Assembly: GCA_027083015.1 (NCBI GenBank)
Contig: JALWQS010000042.1
Location: 1,499 to 7,458, forward strand
Reading direction: 5' to 3'
Length of the DNA: 5,960 nt
Source: Candidatus Woesearchaeota archaeon
GTDB lineage: Archaea; Nanobdellota; Nanobdellia; Woesearchaeales; UBA11576
Below the pieces are notes generated by a model. It was not told where the DNA came from and did no database searches. It was given only the letters and a program-made list of their open reading frames with translations. Position numbers and translations under genes: made by a program. Of the stretch, positions 5,551-5,960 are shown one piece after another (positions within the stretch are counted from its first letter, which is position 1; each line of letters begins with the position of its first letter).

Positions 5551-5556
5551 AAAAAA
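5551..5556 (-). terminator. T6 tract downstream of the solenoid gene
   Basis: Six T in a row on the minus strand, about 20 bp beyond the TAA at 5576-5578. This fits an archaeal oligo-T terminator for the solenoid gene. No comparable T-run follows the methylthiotransferase gene on the + strand. Confidence 0.45.
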
Positions 5557-5575
5557 TTATGCAATGAATAACTGA

Positions 5576-5960
5576 TTACTTCTGCATGAAATTCTCACGG
5601 ATAAAACTAGCCATGACCTCATTACCAGCACTGACATAGATATCATAAGCGGTCTTGACTAAACCCTGCTTCATGCATTCATCACCGAGCTTCGTCAGCT
5701 TATCAGAATCACCAGCAAGCTGGTAAGCCTTAGCCGCGTAATTAAAGAACGGATGCTTAAAGCACCGATCACCAAGCTCAACAAGCTTCTCTTTATCATT
5801 CAAAAAACCGAAAATCTCAAGAGCAGAATCCCACTTCTCACGTTTCATGGTCTCCTCACCGACCTCAAGAAGTTTAGGATGATCATCAAGCGCCTTAAAA
5901 GCCTTAATAGCATCAGAAAATTTAGCATCCTTCAGGCATTTCTCTCCAAGCCTCCTAAGA
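5576..5960 (-). CDS. Alpha-solenoid protein of 29-residue TPR-like repeats, C-terminal part (5' end outside window)
   Basis: The minus frame is open from the right edge to TAA 5576-5578, giving 127 visible residues. A start at ATG 5848 would cut through the repeat array and is unlikely to be real. The visible part is four consecutive units (the first missing only its first column) plus a short capping helix. The full units are each exactly 29 residues. Shared columns are L2, L/V5, G6, E/D7, C9 (T once), K11, A18, Y/F22 and D/N27, with the sense KLxxLGDxCxK...A...Y..AGD. The LG-A-Y spacing equals that of the TPR motif (G8, A20, F24), but the turn between units is about five residues shorter than in a 34-residue TPR. 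The A..Y..AGD..KL pattern also recalls coat and intraflagellar-transport solenoids. Such proteins usually serve as protein-binding scaffolds; partner and location are unknown. No signal peptide can be judged without the N-terminus. Confidence 0.8.
   Translation of the reverse strand, partial: LRRLGEKCLKDAKFSDAIKAFKALDDHPKLLEVGEETMKREKWDSALEIFGFLNDKEKLVELGDRCFKHPFFNYAAKAYQLAGDSDKLTKLGDECMKQGLVKTAYDIYVSAGNEVMASFIRENFMQK

Noticed and set aside
1..5960. CRISPR array, insertion sequence, tRNA or rRNA
   Set aside because: No regularly spaced repeats, no transposase or terminal inverted repeats, and no tRNA T-loop or rRNA motif were seen on either strand.

Overview
The window looks archaeal, most likely from a small-genome DPANN-type lineage (Woesearchaeota-like). 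Four things point that way: a DUF131-family membrane protein, which is an archaeal family; an archaeal/CDKAL1-type tRNA methylthiotransferase; short AT-rich TATA-like boxes about 25-28 bp upstream of several starts; and a mix of near-leaderless starts with a few clear GAGG-type ribosome binding sites. The lineage is inferred, because no rRNA or other marker gene is present. Two bacterial-style genes sit in the same stretch: a transmembrane histidine kinase and an S4-domain RsuA/RluB pseudouridine synthase.

Layout. 1-45 is the Lys-rich tail of a gene that began to the left (+). 75-1157 (+) is a two-TM histidine kinase with no response regulator in view. 1158-1551 is an unusually long (394 bp), AT-rich, non-coding gap between convergent genes, with a TATA-like box, two hairpins and a set of short direct repeats. 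1552-2274 (-) is the pseudouridine synthase. 2356-2923 (-) is a compact two-gene unit: an HPF/RaiA-like small protein followed by a DUF131 membrane protein, each with its own Shine-Dalgarno. 3072-4130 (-) is a secreted lipoprotein of unknown function. It is divergent from 4225-5526 (+), a tRNA t6A37 methylthiotransferase, across a 94-bp two-way promoter region. 5576-5960 (-) is the C-terminal part of an alpha-solenoid protein built of 29-residue TPR-like repeats, which continues past the right edge.

How they fit. Three genes concern translation: pseudouridine synthase, ms2t6A synthase, and (by fold pattern only) the HPF-like protein. Three concern the cell envelope: kinase, DUF131 protein and lipoprotein. 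Nothing shows that they form one system; most appear to be separate transcription units. The least explained items are the 29-residue solenoid, the HPF-like/DUF131 pair, the long convergent gap, the ambiguous 5' end of the kinase and the deviant codon usage of the methylthiotransferase gene.
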